Positions 32,695-41,278 of a DNA stretch of 64,000 nt are shown piece by piece. Source of the DNA: Bradyrhizobium frederickii (GTDB lineage Bacteria > Pseudomonadota > Alphaproteobacteria > Rhizobiales > Xanthobacteraceae). Location: positions 1 to 64,000 of the forward strand of contig NZ_SPQS01000024.1 of NCBI RefSeq assembly GCF_004570865.1, given 5' to 3'. How positions within the stretch are numbered: the stretch's first letter is position 1; each line of letters begins with the position of its first letter. Under the pieces are notes generated by a model. The model worked only from the letters and a program-made list of their open reading frames with translations. It had not been told where the DNA came from and made no database searches. A program made the position numbers and the translations under genes.

Positions 32695-34242
32695 TCATTT
32701 CTTCTTGCCGGGAAAACCGCCGAGCCCCGGAAGGGTCGGCTTGCCGCTGAGGCCGGTAAGCCCCGGCACATTCGGTAGGCCTGAGCGAAGACCGGGCGGC
32801 AGATCCTTCGGCAGGCTGGGCAGGCCCTGGCCGCCGCCGCTCTGCATCTTCTCCTGCAGCGCCTTCATCTCTTCCGGAGACGGCATCTTCATGCCGCCGC
32901 CAAAGCCCATCGCCTGGGCGATGCCAGCGAGCGGGCCGCGCTTGCCCGAGCCCATGGCCTTCATCACGTCGGCCATGTTCCGGTGCATCTTGAGCAGCTT
33001 GTTGACCTGCTCGACGCTCTGGCCGCTGCCGGCGGCGATGCGCTTCTTGCGGCTGGCCTTGAGCAGATCGGGATGACGGCGCTCGTCGCGCGTCATGGAA
33101 TCGATGATGGCGACCTGGCGCTTCAAGATCTTGTCGTCGATGCCGGCGGCCGCGATCTGGTTCTTCATCTTGGAGATGCCGGGCATCATGCCCATCAGGC
33201 CGCTGATGCCGCCCATGTTGGCCATCTGCAGCAGCTGCTCGCGCATGTCGTTGAGGTCGAACTGACCCTTGCGCATGCGCTCGGCGGTGCGCGCGGCCTT
33301 CTCGGCGTCGATGTTGGCGGCGGCGCGCTCGACCAGCGAGACCACGTCGCCCATGCCGAGGATGCGGCCGGCGATACGATCGGGGTGGAAATCTTCCAGC
33401 GCGTCGGTCTTTTCGCCGGTGCCGAGCAGCTTGATCGGCTTGCCGGTGACCGCGCGCATCGACAGCGCGGCGCCGCCGCGGCCGTCGCCGTCCACGCGTG
33501 TCAGCACGATGCCGGTGAGGCCGACGCGCTGGTCGAACGCGCGCGCCAGATTCACGGCGTCCTGGCCGGTGAGAGAATCGGCGACCAGCAGCACTTCGTG
33601 CGGGTTCGCCGCGGCTTTGATCGCGGCCGCTTCCGCCATCATCTCTTCGTCGAGCGTGGTGCGACCGGCGGTGTCGAGCAGCACGACGTCGTAGCCGCCG
33701 AGCTTGCCGGCTTCCAGCGCACGCTTCGCAATCTGCGGCGGCTGTTGCCCCGCCACGATCGGCAGGGTCGGAATGTCGAGGTCGCGGCCGAGCACGGCGA
33801 GCTGCTCCATCGCCGCCGGACGGTAGACGTCGAGCGAGGCCATCAGCACCTTGCGCTTGTCGCGCTGGACCAGGCGGCGGGCGAGCTTTGCGGTGGTGGT
33901 CGTCTTACCCGAGCCTTGCAGGCCGACCATCATGATCGGCACCGGCGGCACGGAATTGACGTCGATGGTCTGGCCTTCGCTGCCCAGCGTATTGACCAGC
34001 TCGTCATGGACGATCTTGACCACCATCTGGCCGGGGGTCACCGACTTGACGACGGTGGCGCCGATCGCCTGCTCGCGGACGCGCTCGGTGAAGCTGCGCA
34101 CCACCTCGAGCGCGACGTCGGCCTCCAGCAGCGCGCGGCGCACCTCGCGCATCGCGGCGTCGACGTCCTTTTCGGTCAGCGCACCGCGCCCCGTCAGACG
34201 ATCGAGAATTCCGCCAAGCCGTTCCGACAGATTGTCGAACAA
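32695..34242 (-). CDS. ffh: Signal recognition particle protein Ffh
   Basis: Ffh binds signal peptides and SRP RNA and docks with FtsY (encoded at 42.0 kb). The 515-residue protein has the N domain, then the GTPase motifs GLQGSGKTTTTAKLARRL, DTAGRTTLDEE and TRVDGDGRGGAALSMRA, and the Met-rich M domain (GGISGLMGMMPGISKMKNQ, then LLKMHRNMADVMKAMGSG). The frame starts with TTG at 34242 (MFDNLSERLGGIL), with AGGA nine bases upstream and no suitable ATG. A family E repeat begins only 17 bases upstream. Confidence 0.98.
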   Translation of the reverse strand: MFDNLSERLGGILDRLTGRGALTEKDVDAAMREVRRALLEADVALEVVRSFTERVREQAIGATVVKSVTPGQMVVKIVHDELVNTLGSEGQTIDVNSVPPVPIMMVGLQGSGKTTTTAKLARRLVQRDKRKVLMASLDVYRPAAMEQLAVLGRDLDIPTLPIVAGQQPPQIAKRALEAGKLGGYDVVLLDTAGRTTLDEEMMAEAAAIKAAANPHEVLLVADSLTGQDAVNLARAFDQRVGLTGIVLTRVDGDGRGGAALSMRAVTGKPIKLLGTGEKTDALEDFHPDRIAGRILGMGDVVSLVERAAANIDAEKAARTAERMRKGQFDLNDMREQLLQMANMGGISGLMGMMPGISKMKNQIAAAGIDDKILKRQVAIIDSMTRDERRHPDLLKASRKKRIAAGSGQSVEQVNKLLKMHRNMADVMKAMGSGKRGPLAGIAQAMGFGGGMKMPSPEEMKALQEKMQSGGGQGLPSLPKDLPPGLRSGLPNVPGLTGLSGKPTLPGLGGFPGKKK

Positions 34243-34259
34243 TGCCGTTGTCCTGTTTT

Positions 34260-34394
34260 ACCTCTCCCCGCCTGCGGGGAGAGGTCGGATCGCCCTTGCG
34301 ATCCGGGTGAGGGGGTACGGGACCATCTACGCGCACCATGCGCGGAGAGAGCCCCTCACCCCGACCCTCTCCCCGCAAGAGCGGGGCGAGGGAG
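34260..34394. repeat. Intergenic paired-palindrome repeat, family E copy 3
   Basis: CCTCTCCCCGCCTGCGGGGA with GAGGTCGGATCGCCCTTGCG on the left; CCTCACCCCGACCCTCTCCC and CGCAAGAGCGGGGCGAGGGAG on the right. Very like copy 5 at 58626, including the TCGGATCGC and GTGAGGGGGTAC blocks. It abuts the ffh start region. Confidence 0.87.
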
Positions 34395-34674
34395 AAGAAA
34401 GTCCAAACACCTTTGCGCCCGAGGGCGCACAGCGCTGTCGGGCGTTGACCTCCGGCCTCGAGGGCCGGTCGGCGGGTCGAAAAGAAAGCCTTTCCGAGAA
34501 AGTGGCGGGGTTAAACGCCGCTGCCGCTCAAAAGTCAAGGAAAGTTAGGGTGCCGGGGCGGCTTTGCCAGGGCAAGATCCTGAAAAGAGAGCCTTTTTGG
34601 CTGCCGGTTCCTTTTCGCCGGGGTCCGCCCATATACAATTGATGACCCGCCCCCGTTACCACCGCTGAAGCCCC
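34395..34674. other. Region between repeat E3 and the MBL hydrolase gene
   Basis: About 280 bases with no supported gene. It holds the divergent upstream regions of ffh and the MBL hydrolase. I see a few short A/T-rich stretches (AAAAGAAAGCC, TATACAATTGATGACC near 34630-34650) but no convincing promoter pair. Confidence 0.35.
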
Positions 34675-35739
34675 GTGCCGATCACCCGTCGCCGCCTGTT
34701 CGGATTGCTTGCCGGGGCCGGCGCCCTGGTCGGTGTTCCCTCCCTCTGGATGTCCCGTATGAAAATCTATGACGGCCCGGCCTCCGACCATTTCGACGGC
34801 CTCACCTTTTTCGATCCGGACGGAGCGCCGCCGAAATCGCTGCGTGAAGTGCTGCGCTGGCAGTTGGGCGGCAAGCGGCGGCGCGCGACATGGCCGGATT
34901 GGGCCCCCAGCCCTCATGCCGACATCCCGCCGGAGCGGGTCGACGGCGACAAGGTGCGGCTCTCCTTCGTCGGCCATGCCAGCTGGCTGATCCAGGCCGG
35001 CGGCCTCAACATCCTGGTCGATCCGGTCTGGTCGATGCGGGTTTCGCCGGTCGCCTGGGCCGGGCCGAAGCGCCACAACGATCCCGGCATCGCCTTCGAG
35101 AAGCTGCCGAAGATCGACGTCGTGCTGGTCTCGCATGGCCATTACGATCATCTCGACATCGCCACGCTGTCGCGGCTCACCAAGAATTTTGCCCCGCGCG
35201 TGGTCACTCCGCTCGGCAACGACGTCACGATGCGCAGCTGGGATCCCAGCATCAAGGTCGAGGCGTTCGACTGGCATGACCGCGTCGAGCTCGGTGGCGG
35301 CATCGCCGTGCATCTGGTGCCGACCCGGCACTGGACGGCGCGTGGCATGTTCGATCGCAACAAGGCGCTATGGGCGAGTTTCGTCCTGGAGACGCCGGCC
35401 GGGAAAATCTACGTCGTCTGCGATTCCGGCTACGGCGACGGCCGGCATTTTCGCCGCGTCGCCGAGAAGCACGGCAAGCTGCGTCTCGCCATCCTTCCCA
35501 TCGGCGCCTACGAGCCGCGCTGGTTCATGCGCGACCAGCACATGAATCCGGAGGACGCCGTGAGGGCGCTGGCCGATTGCGGCGCCGAGGCCGCGCTCGG
35601 GCATCACCACGGCACGTTCCAGCTGACGGACGAAGCGATCGATGCGCCGGCCAAGGCGCTGGTGGACGCGCTGGATGCTGCGAAGATCTCGCAAGAGCGG
35701 TTCGTGGCGATGCAGCCGGGACAGGTGGTGGAGATCTAG
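34675..35739 (+). CDS. Tat-exported MBL-fold hydrolase (NAPE-PLD/UlaG-like)
   Basis: The 354-residue protein begins with GTG and reads MPITRRRLFGLLAGAGALVG, a twin-arginine signal, so it should be exported folded. The metallo-beta-lactamase fold has FVGHASWLIQAGGLNILVDP, the metal motif VSHGHYDHLD, RHWTARGMFDRN and HHGTFQLTDE. This is the RomA/NAPE-PLD-like group, whose bacterial substrates are mostly unknown. It is divergent from ffh and followed by repeat A4. Confidence 0.87.
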   Translation: MPITRRRLFGLLAGAGALVGVPSLWMSRMKIYDGPASDHFDGLTFFDPDGAPPKSLREVLRWQLGGKRRRATWPDWAPSPHADIPPERVDGDKVRLSFVGHASWLIQAGGLNILVDPVWSMRVSPVAWAGPKRHNDPGIAFEKLPKIDVVLVSHGHYDHLDIATLSRLTKNFAPRVVTPLGNDVTMRSWDPSIKVEAFDWHDRVELGGGIAVHLVPTRHWTARGMFDRNKALWASFVLETPAGKIYVVCDSGYGDGRHFRRVAEKHGKLRLAILPIGAYEPRWFMRDQHMNPEDAVRALADCGAEAALGHHHGTFQLTDEAIDAPAKALVDALDAAKISQERFVAMQPGQVVEI

Positions 35740-35764
35740 CTGAGATTTCGCGTCATTCTCCGCT

Positions 35765-35896
35765 GTCGTCCCGGACAAGCGAAGCGCAGATCCGGGACCC
35801 ATAACCACAGGGAGAAGTTTGGCGAAGACTCGGAGTGACCTGCGTCGCGCGATAACCACTCCCTGTGGTTATGGGTTCCCGCCTGCGCGGGGACGA
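35765..35896. repeat. Intergenic paired-palindrome repeat, family A copy 4
   Basis: It opens GTCGTCCCGGACAAGCGAAG and CGCAGATCCGGGACCCATAA, has GGCGAAGACTCGGAGTGACC in the middle (the inverse of copies 1 and 2), and closes TGTGGTTATGGGTTCCCGCC with TGCGCGGGGACGAC. It lies between the convergent MBL and SIMPL genes. Confidence 0.87.
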
Positions 35897-35926
35897 CACT
35901 TGTATTCTTAGCCGGCAGCGTGCGTC

Positions 35927-36649
35927 TTACTGCACCTGCTTGATCGCCCAGCTCACGTTCACCGTCACCGACAGCGTCTCCTCGCCGGGTGCGACCGCAG
36001 CAGGCGCTGCCATCGGTGCTGTCGCCATCCGCGCCTTGAACAGCGGCACCGGAGCGCCGCCCTCGGACACGCTCAGCGGCGCGCCCAACGTGACGCCGGT
36101 GGCCTTGGCATAGATCTCGGCCTTGCGGCGGGCGTCCGCGACCGCCTGCTCGCGCGCATCGTCGAGCAGCTTCGAGGCCTGCGTCACCTCGAAGGAGATG
36201 TTGCCGATGTCGTTGGCGCCGGCGCCGACCAGCGTGTCGATGATGGTGGCGACCTTGGTGACGTCGCGAATCTTGACGGTGACGCGATTGCTGGCGCGGA
36301 AGCCGACCACCGGGGATGCGCCGGTGGATTTGTTCTGGCCGTATTGCGGCTGCAGCGACAGGCGCGAGGTCTGGTAATCCTTCTCGACGATGCCGGCGCT
36401 CTTCAGCGCCAGCAGCACCTTGCCCATCGCGGCATTGTTGGCGTCGGAGGCTTCCTTCGCCGTCTTGGCGTCGTTGGCGACGCCGGCGTCGATCTGCGCG
36501 AGATCCGGCGCCACGGAGACATTGGCTTCGCCGCTCACTGAAATGGCGGACGGAAAATCATCGGCGAGCGCGGGCGCTGTCAGCAGCGCGGCGGCAACAA
36601 CGGCGGCAAGGGACGCGGCAAGGACGGCAGGGTTCTTCATGACTCTCAT
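35927..36649 (-). CDS. Exported SIMPL-domain (DUF541) protein
   Basis: The 240-residue protein has a signal peptide (AVLAASLAAVVAAALLTAPA, then LA) and a SIMPL domain: ISVSGEANVSVAPDLAQIDA, TSRLSLQPQY and EQAVADARRKAEIYAKATGV. The family is periplasmic or outer-membrane-associated and usually linked to envelope or oxidative stress; no enzyme activity is established. The ATG at 36649 overlaps the stop of the GyrI-like gene as ATGA, so the two are translationally coupled. Confidence 0.9.
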   Translation of the reverse strand: MRVMKNPAVLAASLAAVVAAALLTAPALADDFPSAISVSGEANVSVAPDLAQIDAGVANDAKTAKEASDANNAAMGKVLLALKSAGIVEKDYQTSRLSLQPQYGQNKSTGASPVVGFRASNRVTVKIRDVTKVATIIDTLVGAGANDIGNISFEVTQASKLLDDAREQAVADARRKAEIYAKATGVTLGAPLSVSEGGAPVPLFKARMATAPMAAPAAVAPGEETLSVTVNVSWAIKQVQ

Positions 36650-37413
36650 TTCAGCGGCACGAAAACGTTGATCACGAGCTTGTCTTCAGCGGTCTTCAGG
36701 GGATCGGTGAGGTATTCCTCGATGAAGGTGTCCTTGGCTTCCAGCCTCTTGTCGTCGAGGTGATTGGTGATCGCCTCGTAGGTGTTGTCCATGTTGTCGT
36801 AGGAGCCGCGATGGACGAATTTCAGCACCTTGCCCTCCGGCGATTTGCCGATGCTCATGTCCTTCGCGAGGTTCTTGGGGTCCTGCTCGACCGGGATCTC
36901 GGCCAGGAAGGTGAAACCGGTGTCGTCGGTCGAGGTGTAGACGATCATCGCGTTGCCGGCCGGTTTGATGCCCTGCTTGTCCAGGAGCGTGTTCAGCGCC
37001 TTGAAAGCGTCGATCAGCGTGTCGAAGGCCGAGTCCCAGTTCGCGGTGCCCTTGACCATCACGACCTTCCTGGCCTCGAGCGTGGTCTCCAGGCCGAACG
37101 GATCGGCGGTCTGCACCGGGGCGGGGGTTGTGGCGGCGGCAGGCGGCGGTGTTGCCGGGCTGGGTGAGGCACTGGCTGCGGGCGAGGGCGTTGTCGCAGG
37201 CGCGGGCGAAGCGCTGGCTGCTGGCGATGGTGCGGCCGCAGGTGCCGGCGAGGCGCTCGCGGCCGGGGAGGGGCTCGCCGATGGGGCCGGCGAGGGACTT
37301 GCCGAGGCGGCCGGTGCCGGGCTCGGGGCTTGTGCCAGAACCTCAGGCAGGCCAAGCGACAAGGCCGCTGCCGGGATCAGCGCGGCCAGAGCAAGACGAC
37401 GAAACCTGATCAT
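36646..37413 (-). CDS. Exported GyrI-like domain protein with Ser/Ala/Pro linker
   Basis: The 255-residue protein starts MIRFRRLALAALIPAAALSL, a signal peptide ending near PEVLAQ. Residues from about 30 to 95 are a repetitive ASPSPAPSASPAPAA linker. The last 150 residues match a GyrI-like/effector-binding domain (TANWDSAFDTLIDAFKALNT, IPAGNAMIVYTSTDDTGFTF-like pattern, then EEYLTDPLKTAEDKLVINVF). GyrI-like domains normally sit in cytoplasmic regulators and bind small molecules, so an exported one is notable. It is the first gene of a pair with the SIMPL gene; direct repeats lie in its leader. Confidence 0.82.
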   Translation of the reverse strand: MIRFRRLALAALIPAAALSLGLPEVLAQAPSPAPAASASPSPAPSASPSPAASASPAPAAAPSPAASASPAPATTPSPAASASPSPATPPPAAATTPAPVQTADPFGLETTLEARKVVMVKGTANWDSAFDTLIDAFKALNTLLDKQGIKPAGNAMIVYTSTDDTGFTFLAEIPVEQDPKNLAKDMSIGKSPEGKVLKFVHRGSYDNMDNTYEAITNHLDDKRLEAKDTFIEEYLTDPLKTAEDKLVINVFVPLK

Positions 37414-37438
37414 TTTATTCTCCCCGAGGCCTTAACCT

Positions 37439-37500
37439 ACCAAGGCCTTGACCACCAAGGCCCTCAATCACCAAGACCTTGCCCACCAAGGCCCAAATCC
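37439..37500 (-). repeat. Four short tandem repeats in the leader of the GyrI-like gene
   Basis: On the plus strand four units of 15-16 bases follow each other: ACCAAGGCCTTGACC, ACCAAGGCCCTCAATC, ACCAAGACCTTGCCC and ACCAAGGCCCAAATCC. In the direction of the gene they read as GGGCCTTGGT-type units ending about 25 bases before the ATG. They are not part of the intergenic repeat families. Confidence 0.75.
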
Positions 37501-37662
37501 AGCTTTAGCCCGGCCCCGCATCCCGGTTCGCGGCGAGCGGCGCCGTTCTAACACGCGAGTGCCGAATTCGTCCCATGACAGATGCGTCATGCGGCCGGCC
37601 GCAAATCACTGGCCAAGCCGGCAAGGATCGCCATATAAGACGGGCGAAATTCGGGAATTTTC

Positions 37663-38538
37663 ATGAGCGCGCTGGCCAACCACGCATTTGCCAAGATGAA
37701 CGGCATCGGCAACGAGATCGTCGTTGTCGACATGCGCGATTCCGCTGGCCGGGTGACGCCGGACGACGCCCGCGCGGTGGCGTCCGCGAACGGCGGCGTG
37801 GCCTACGACCAGCTCATGGTGCTGCAGAAGCCGCGGCTCGACGGCACCGAGGCCTTCATCCGCATCTACAACAATGACGGCTCGGAGGCCGGCGCCTGCG
37901 GCAACGGCATGCGCTGTGTGGTGCGGCGCATCTTCGAGAAGAACGGGCAGACCGCGGCGACGTTCGAGACGGCTGCGGGCCTGCTCAACGCCTGGCAGGG
38001 GCCGTTGCCCGATCTCTACACCGTGGACATGGGTGCGCCGAAGTTCGGCTGGCAGGATATCCCGCTGGCGGAAGAGTTCCGCGACACCCGCTACATCGAA
38101 TTGCAGATCGGGCCGATCGACAATCCGATCCTGCATTCGCCCTCCGTGGTGAGCATGGGCAATCCGCACGCGATCTTCTGGGTCGACGACGTCGACGGCT
38201 ACGATCTCGAGCGCTTCGGCCCGCTGCTGGAAAACCATCCGATCTTCCCGGAGCGCGCCAACATCACGCTCGCCCATATCGTCGATCCCCAGCACATCAC
38301 GATCCGCACCTGGGAGCGCGGTGCCGGCCTGACCAGGGCCTGCGGCTCGGCGGCCTGCGCCACGGCGGTTGCCGCGGCCCGGCTGAAGCGTGCCGAGCGC
38401 AATGTCGAGATCACGCTGCCCGGCGGCAAGCTCGGCATCGAATGGCGCGAGCGCGACGACCACGTGCTGATGACGGGCACCGCGACCTTCGAATATGAGG
38501 GCAGATTCGATCCGGCGCTGTTCGCGCCGGTCGCCTGA
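37663..38538 (+). CDS. dapF: Diaminopimelate epimerase
   Basis: DapF makes meso-diaminopimelate for lysine and peptidoglycan. The 291-residue protein has FAKMNGIGNEIVVVDMRD, the first catalytic Cys in GACGNGMRCVVRRI, and the second in TRACGSAACATAVAAARL. Length is standard. Its stop overlaps the mtaB start as TGATG, and the pair is a common alphaproteobacterial arrangement near ftsY. Confidence 0.97.
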   Translation: MSALANHAFAKMNGIGNEIVVVDMRDSAGRVTPDDARAVASANGGVAYDQLMVLQKPRLDGTEAFIRIYNNDGSEAGACGNGMRCVVRRIFEKNGQTAATFETAAGLLNAWQGPLPDLYTVDMGAPKFGWQDIPLAEEFRDTRYIELQIGPIDNPILHSPSVVSMGNPHAIFWVDDVDGYDLERFGPLLENHPIFPERANITLAHIVDPQHITIRTWERGAGLTRACGSAACATAVAAARLKRAERNVEITLPGGKLGIEWRERDDHVLMTGTATFEYEGRFDPALFAPVA

Positions 38539-39791
38539 TGGCCGTCGACATCGTCACCTTCGGCTGCCGCCTCAACGCCTTCGAGGCCGAGGTGATGCGC
38601 CGCGAGGCCGAAGCTGCAGGGCTCGAAGACACTATCGTCATCAACAGTTGCGCCGTCACCAACGAGGCGGTGGCGCAGGCGCGGCAATCGATCCGCAAGT
38701 TGAAGCGCGAACGGCCGAGTGCGCGCATCGTCGTCACCGGCTGCGCGGCTCAGACGCAAGCGGCGATGTTCGCCGACATGGCCGAGGTCGATCGCGTCCT
38801 CGGCAATGACGACAAGATGCGCCCGTCTGCGTGGCAGGAGACGCGCAGCGCTTTAGACCTCGGCGCCCACGAGAAGGTTGCCGTCAGCGACATCATGGCG
38901 ATCAGGGAGATGGCGCCGCATCTCGTCGACGGCTATGCGAGCGGCCTGCCGCGCGTGTTCGTGCAGGTGCAGAACGGCTGCGATCATCGCTGCACCTTCT
39001 GCATCATCCCCTATGGCCGCGGCAATTCGCGCTCGGTGCCGATGGGCGCGGTGGTCGAGCAGGTGCGGACGCTGGCCATGCGCGGCCATGCCGAGATCGT
39101 GCTGACCGGTGTCGACCTCACCAGCTACGGCGCCGACCTGCCGGGCGCGCCGAAGCTCGGCCTGCTGACCAAGCAGATTCTGCGGCACGTGCCGGAGCTG
39201 AAGCGCCTGCGCATTTCCTCGATCGATTCGATCGAGGCAGATTCCGATCTGCTCGATGCCATCGCTGACAATCCGCGCCTGATGCCGCATCTGCACCTGT
39301 CGCTGCAATCCGGCGACGACATGATCCTGAAGCGCATGAAGCGGCGGCATTCGCGGCAGGACGCGATCGCGTTCTGCGACCAGGTCCGCCGCCTGCGCCC
39401 CGACGTCGTGTTCGGCGCCGACATCATCGCAGGCTTCCCGACCGAGACGGATGAGATGTTTTCGCGTTCGCTCGATCTCGTCGAGGAATGCGGCCTGACA
39501 TTCCTGCACGTCTTCCCCTATTCGCCGCGCCCCGGCACGCCGGCCGCAAGGATGCCGCAGGTGGCGGGCGGTGCAATCAAGGAACGTGCGAAGCGGCTGC
39601 GCGCGGCGGGCGAAGCGGCGCTGCGCAAGCGGCTGCAGGCGGAGATCGGCGCGACGCGCGAGGTGCTGATCGAGAGCGAGAGCCAGGGCCGCACGGAGCA
39701 CTATTTGCCGGTGGCGATTGCGGGCGAGTGTGTTGGAAGCGTGGTGTCGCGCAAGATTACCGGCAGCGATGGCGAGCGGCTCACCACATAG
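38538..39791 (+). CDS. mtaB: tRNA (N6-threonylcarbamoyladenosine37-C2)-methylthiotransferase
   Basis: MtaB adds a methylthio group to t6A37 in tRNA. The 417-residue protein has the three N-terminal cluster cysteines in FGCRLNAFE, NSCAVTNEA and TGCAAQTQA, the radical-SAM motif CDHRCTFCIIPYGRGNSRS, and a short TRAM-like end. The start GCRLN rather than GCQMN favours MtaB over MiaB. It overlaps dapF by one base and is followed at once by repeat B2. Confidence 0.95.
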   Translation: MAVDIVTFGCRLNAFEAEVMRREAEAAGLEDTIVINSCAVTNEAVAQARQSIRKLKRERPSARIVVTGCAAQTQAAMFADMAEVDRVLGNDDKMRPSAWQETRSALDLGAHEKVAVSDIMAIREMAPHLVDGYASGLPRVFVQVQNGCDHRCTFCIIPYGRGNSRSVPMGAVVEQVRTLAMRGHAEIVLTGVDLTSYGADLPGAPKLGLLTKQILRHVPELKRLRISSIDSIEADSDLLDAIADNPRLMPHLHLSLQSGDDMILKRMKRRHSRQDAIAFCDQVRRLRPDVVFGADIIAGFPTETDEMFSRSLDLVEECGLTFLHVFPYSPRPGTPAARMPQVAGGAIKERAKRLRAAGEAALRKRLQAEIGATREVLIESESQGRTEHYLPVAIAGECVGSVVSRKITGSDGERLTT

Positions 39792-39796
39792 TCGGT

Positions 39797-39898
39797 GTCG
39801 TCGCCCGGCTTGACCGGGCGAGCCAGTACGCCGCGGCTTTTCCGCATCTCACCGACGTCTCTGGAATACTGGATCCCCCGCTTTCGCGGGGGATGACA
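39797..39898. repeat. Intergenic paired-palindrome repeat, family B copy 2
   Basis: Left end GTCGCCCGGCTTGACCGGGCGA, middle AGTACGCCGCGGCTTTTCCG and CACCGACGTCTCTGGAATAC, right end TGGATCCCCCGCTTTCGCGG with GGGATGACA. The left end is a variant palindrome; it matches the right end of copy 4 (TCGCCCGATCAAGTCGGGCG), so end modules are exchanged between copies. Confidence 0.83.
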
Positions 39899-39924
39899 CC
39901 GTTCGTTTGGCGAATAGCGCGCCC

Positions 39925-41034
39925 CTACGACGCCCTGACCTGCCAGAACCGCAGCGTGCGCTTTGCATTCTCCGGCGTCATGCGCGCGTAGTGCGCTTGC
40001 GCCCGCGCGAGGTCCGCGGGCTTCATCGCGCCGGTCGCAAAACGGCTTTCGAGCACGGCGATGGCGGTTTCCCAGCTGAGCTGCGCGGCCTTGCACGGCA
40101 CCAACAGCCCGTCGTCGCGCAGGCTCTGCATGAGCGGACGGATCACCTCGACGGTCGATCCGGACAAGGCGGCCAGGGCGGCGGCGGTCTCCTCGTAACG
40201 GCGCTGCCTGGCGAAGCCGAGCAACGTCGCCTCGTTGAGCTGGCCGGTGGCCTTGAGGCCCGCAATGGCGCGCTTGGCGCCTTCGAAATCGCGCGCGCCC
40301 GACATCTCGCGCTCGACGCCGACGGCGATGGCCGCGATCGCGCTCTGGATCTCCTCGAACAGATGCGGCGGTGCGCACGACAACAGGCGGGCGCGCACGG
40401 CATCGGTCGCCGAGCGCAGCAATCGGCGGCGCAGCTCCGACGGCAGGTCGACGCGGACGCCGACGCTGACGGCAAGCTCCGGATCCGCCTCGGCCTGCCC
40501 GACCATGAGCGCAAATCCGGTCCCGGAGACGCGCGCGCCGGGATTGGCGGCGAGCCTGCGGCTGACGCTGGGATAGCGGCGCGCCAGCAGCGCGTCGGTG
40601 ACGATCTCCTTCAGCCACCAGCGGCCGGCGATCGCGAGCAGATGCGGCTCGCCCTTGCTGGATGCGATCTTCACCAGCTCGCCGTCGTCGAGGCGGGCGG
40701 ATTCCTGCAGCACGGGACCGGCGATGCGGATCTCGTTGTTGCTGGCGAGGCGGCGGATCACGGAGGGCGGCGCCTGCGCGACCGGCGCCAGCTGCGCGCT
40801 GATCTCGGCGAGCGCGATGCGGGCGCCCATGTCCGCGAGCGCGCGCAGCTCGATGGTGCCGATCAGGCGATCGAGCACGTCGTCGAACAGCGCGATCTGT
40901 TCGTCGTCGAAACTGCCGGCGGAGGTGAGGAACAGATCGGTGACCCGGCGGGCCGTTGCCAGGCCTTTTTCCGGTGAGCCGGCGCGAATCGCGGATTCGA
41001 CCTCGTCGATGATCGATAGCCCGGCCGTGGACAT
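39925..41034 (-). CDS. DUF2336 domain-containing protein
   Basis: From the ATG at 41034 the protein is 369 residues, all-helical and soluble. The N-terminal two thirds match DUF2336: VTDLFLTSAGSFDDEQIALF, DDVLDRLIGTIELRALADMG, and SNNEIRIAGPVLQESARLDD are typical. The C-terminus ends RTLRFWQVRAS. The family is almost confined to alphaproteobacteria and its function is unknown; a HEAT-like helical repeat is plausible. The longer frame from 41082 adds 16 unlikely residues. Confidence 0.88.
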   Translation of the reverse strand: MSTAGLSIIDEVESAIRAGSPEKGLATARRVTDLFLTSAGSFDDEQIALFDDVLDRLIGTIELRALADMGARIALAEISAQLAPVAQAPPSVIRRLASNNEIRIAGPVLQESARLDDGELVKIASSKGEPHLLAIAGRWWLKEIVTDALLARRYPSVSRRLAANPGARVSGTGFALMVGQAEADPELAVSVGVRVDLPSELRRRLLRSATDAVRARLLSCAPPHLFEEIQSAIAAIAVGVEREMSGARDFEGAKRAIAGLKATGQLNEATLLGFARQRRYEETAAALAALSGSTVEVIRPLMQSLRDDGLLVPCKAAQLSWETAIAVLESRFATGAMKPADLARAQAHYARMTPENAKRTLRFWQVRAS

Positions 41035-41164
41035 GACGCGTTGCTCGTCCTGAGCGAATTGACGGAAGCTTGTTCTAAGCAAACGCGATCATGAGGGACG
41101 AGGACTGAAGGTTTCGTAAACCATGGGGCGGTAGCTGAGCGCGACGCTCCTTCCGACCACCGCT

Positions 41165-41270
41165 CCTCATCCTGAGGAGCCCGCTGAAAGCGGGCGTCTC
41201 GAAGGATGGCGGCAACGATTGAGGCCTTCATGGTTCGAGACGGCCGCTACGCGGCCTCCTCACCATGAGG
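41165..41270. repeat. Intergenic palindromic repeat, family F copy 2
   Basis: It contains CTCATCCTGAGGAGCCCGC, GGGCGTCTCGAAGGATGG and, inverted at the far end, TCATGGTTCGAGACGGCCGC with GGCCTCCTCACCATGAGG. The paired modules TCTCGAAGGATG and GGTTCGAGAC are the sites that recur elsewhere. It lies between the DUF2336 start and the RluA-type 3' end. Confidence 0.78.
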
Positions 41271-41278
41271 ATAGGCAC

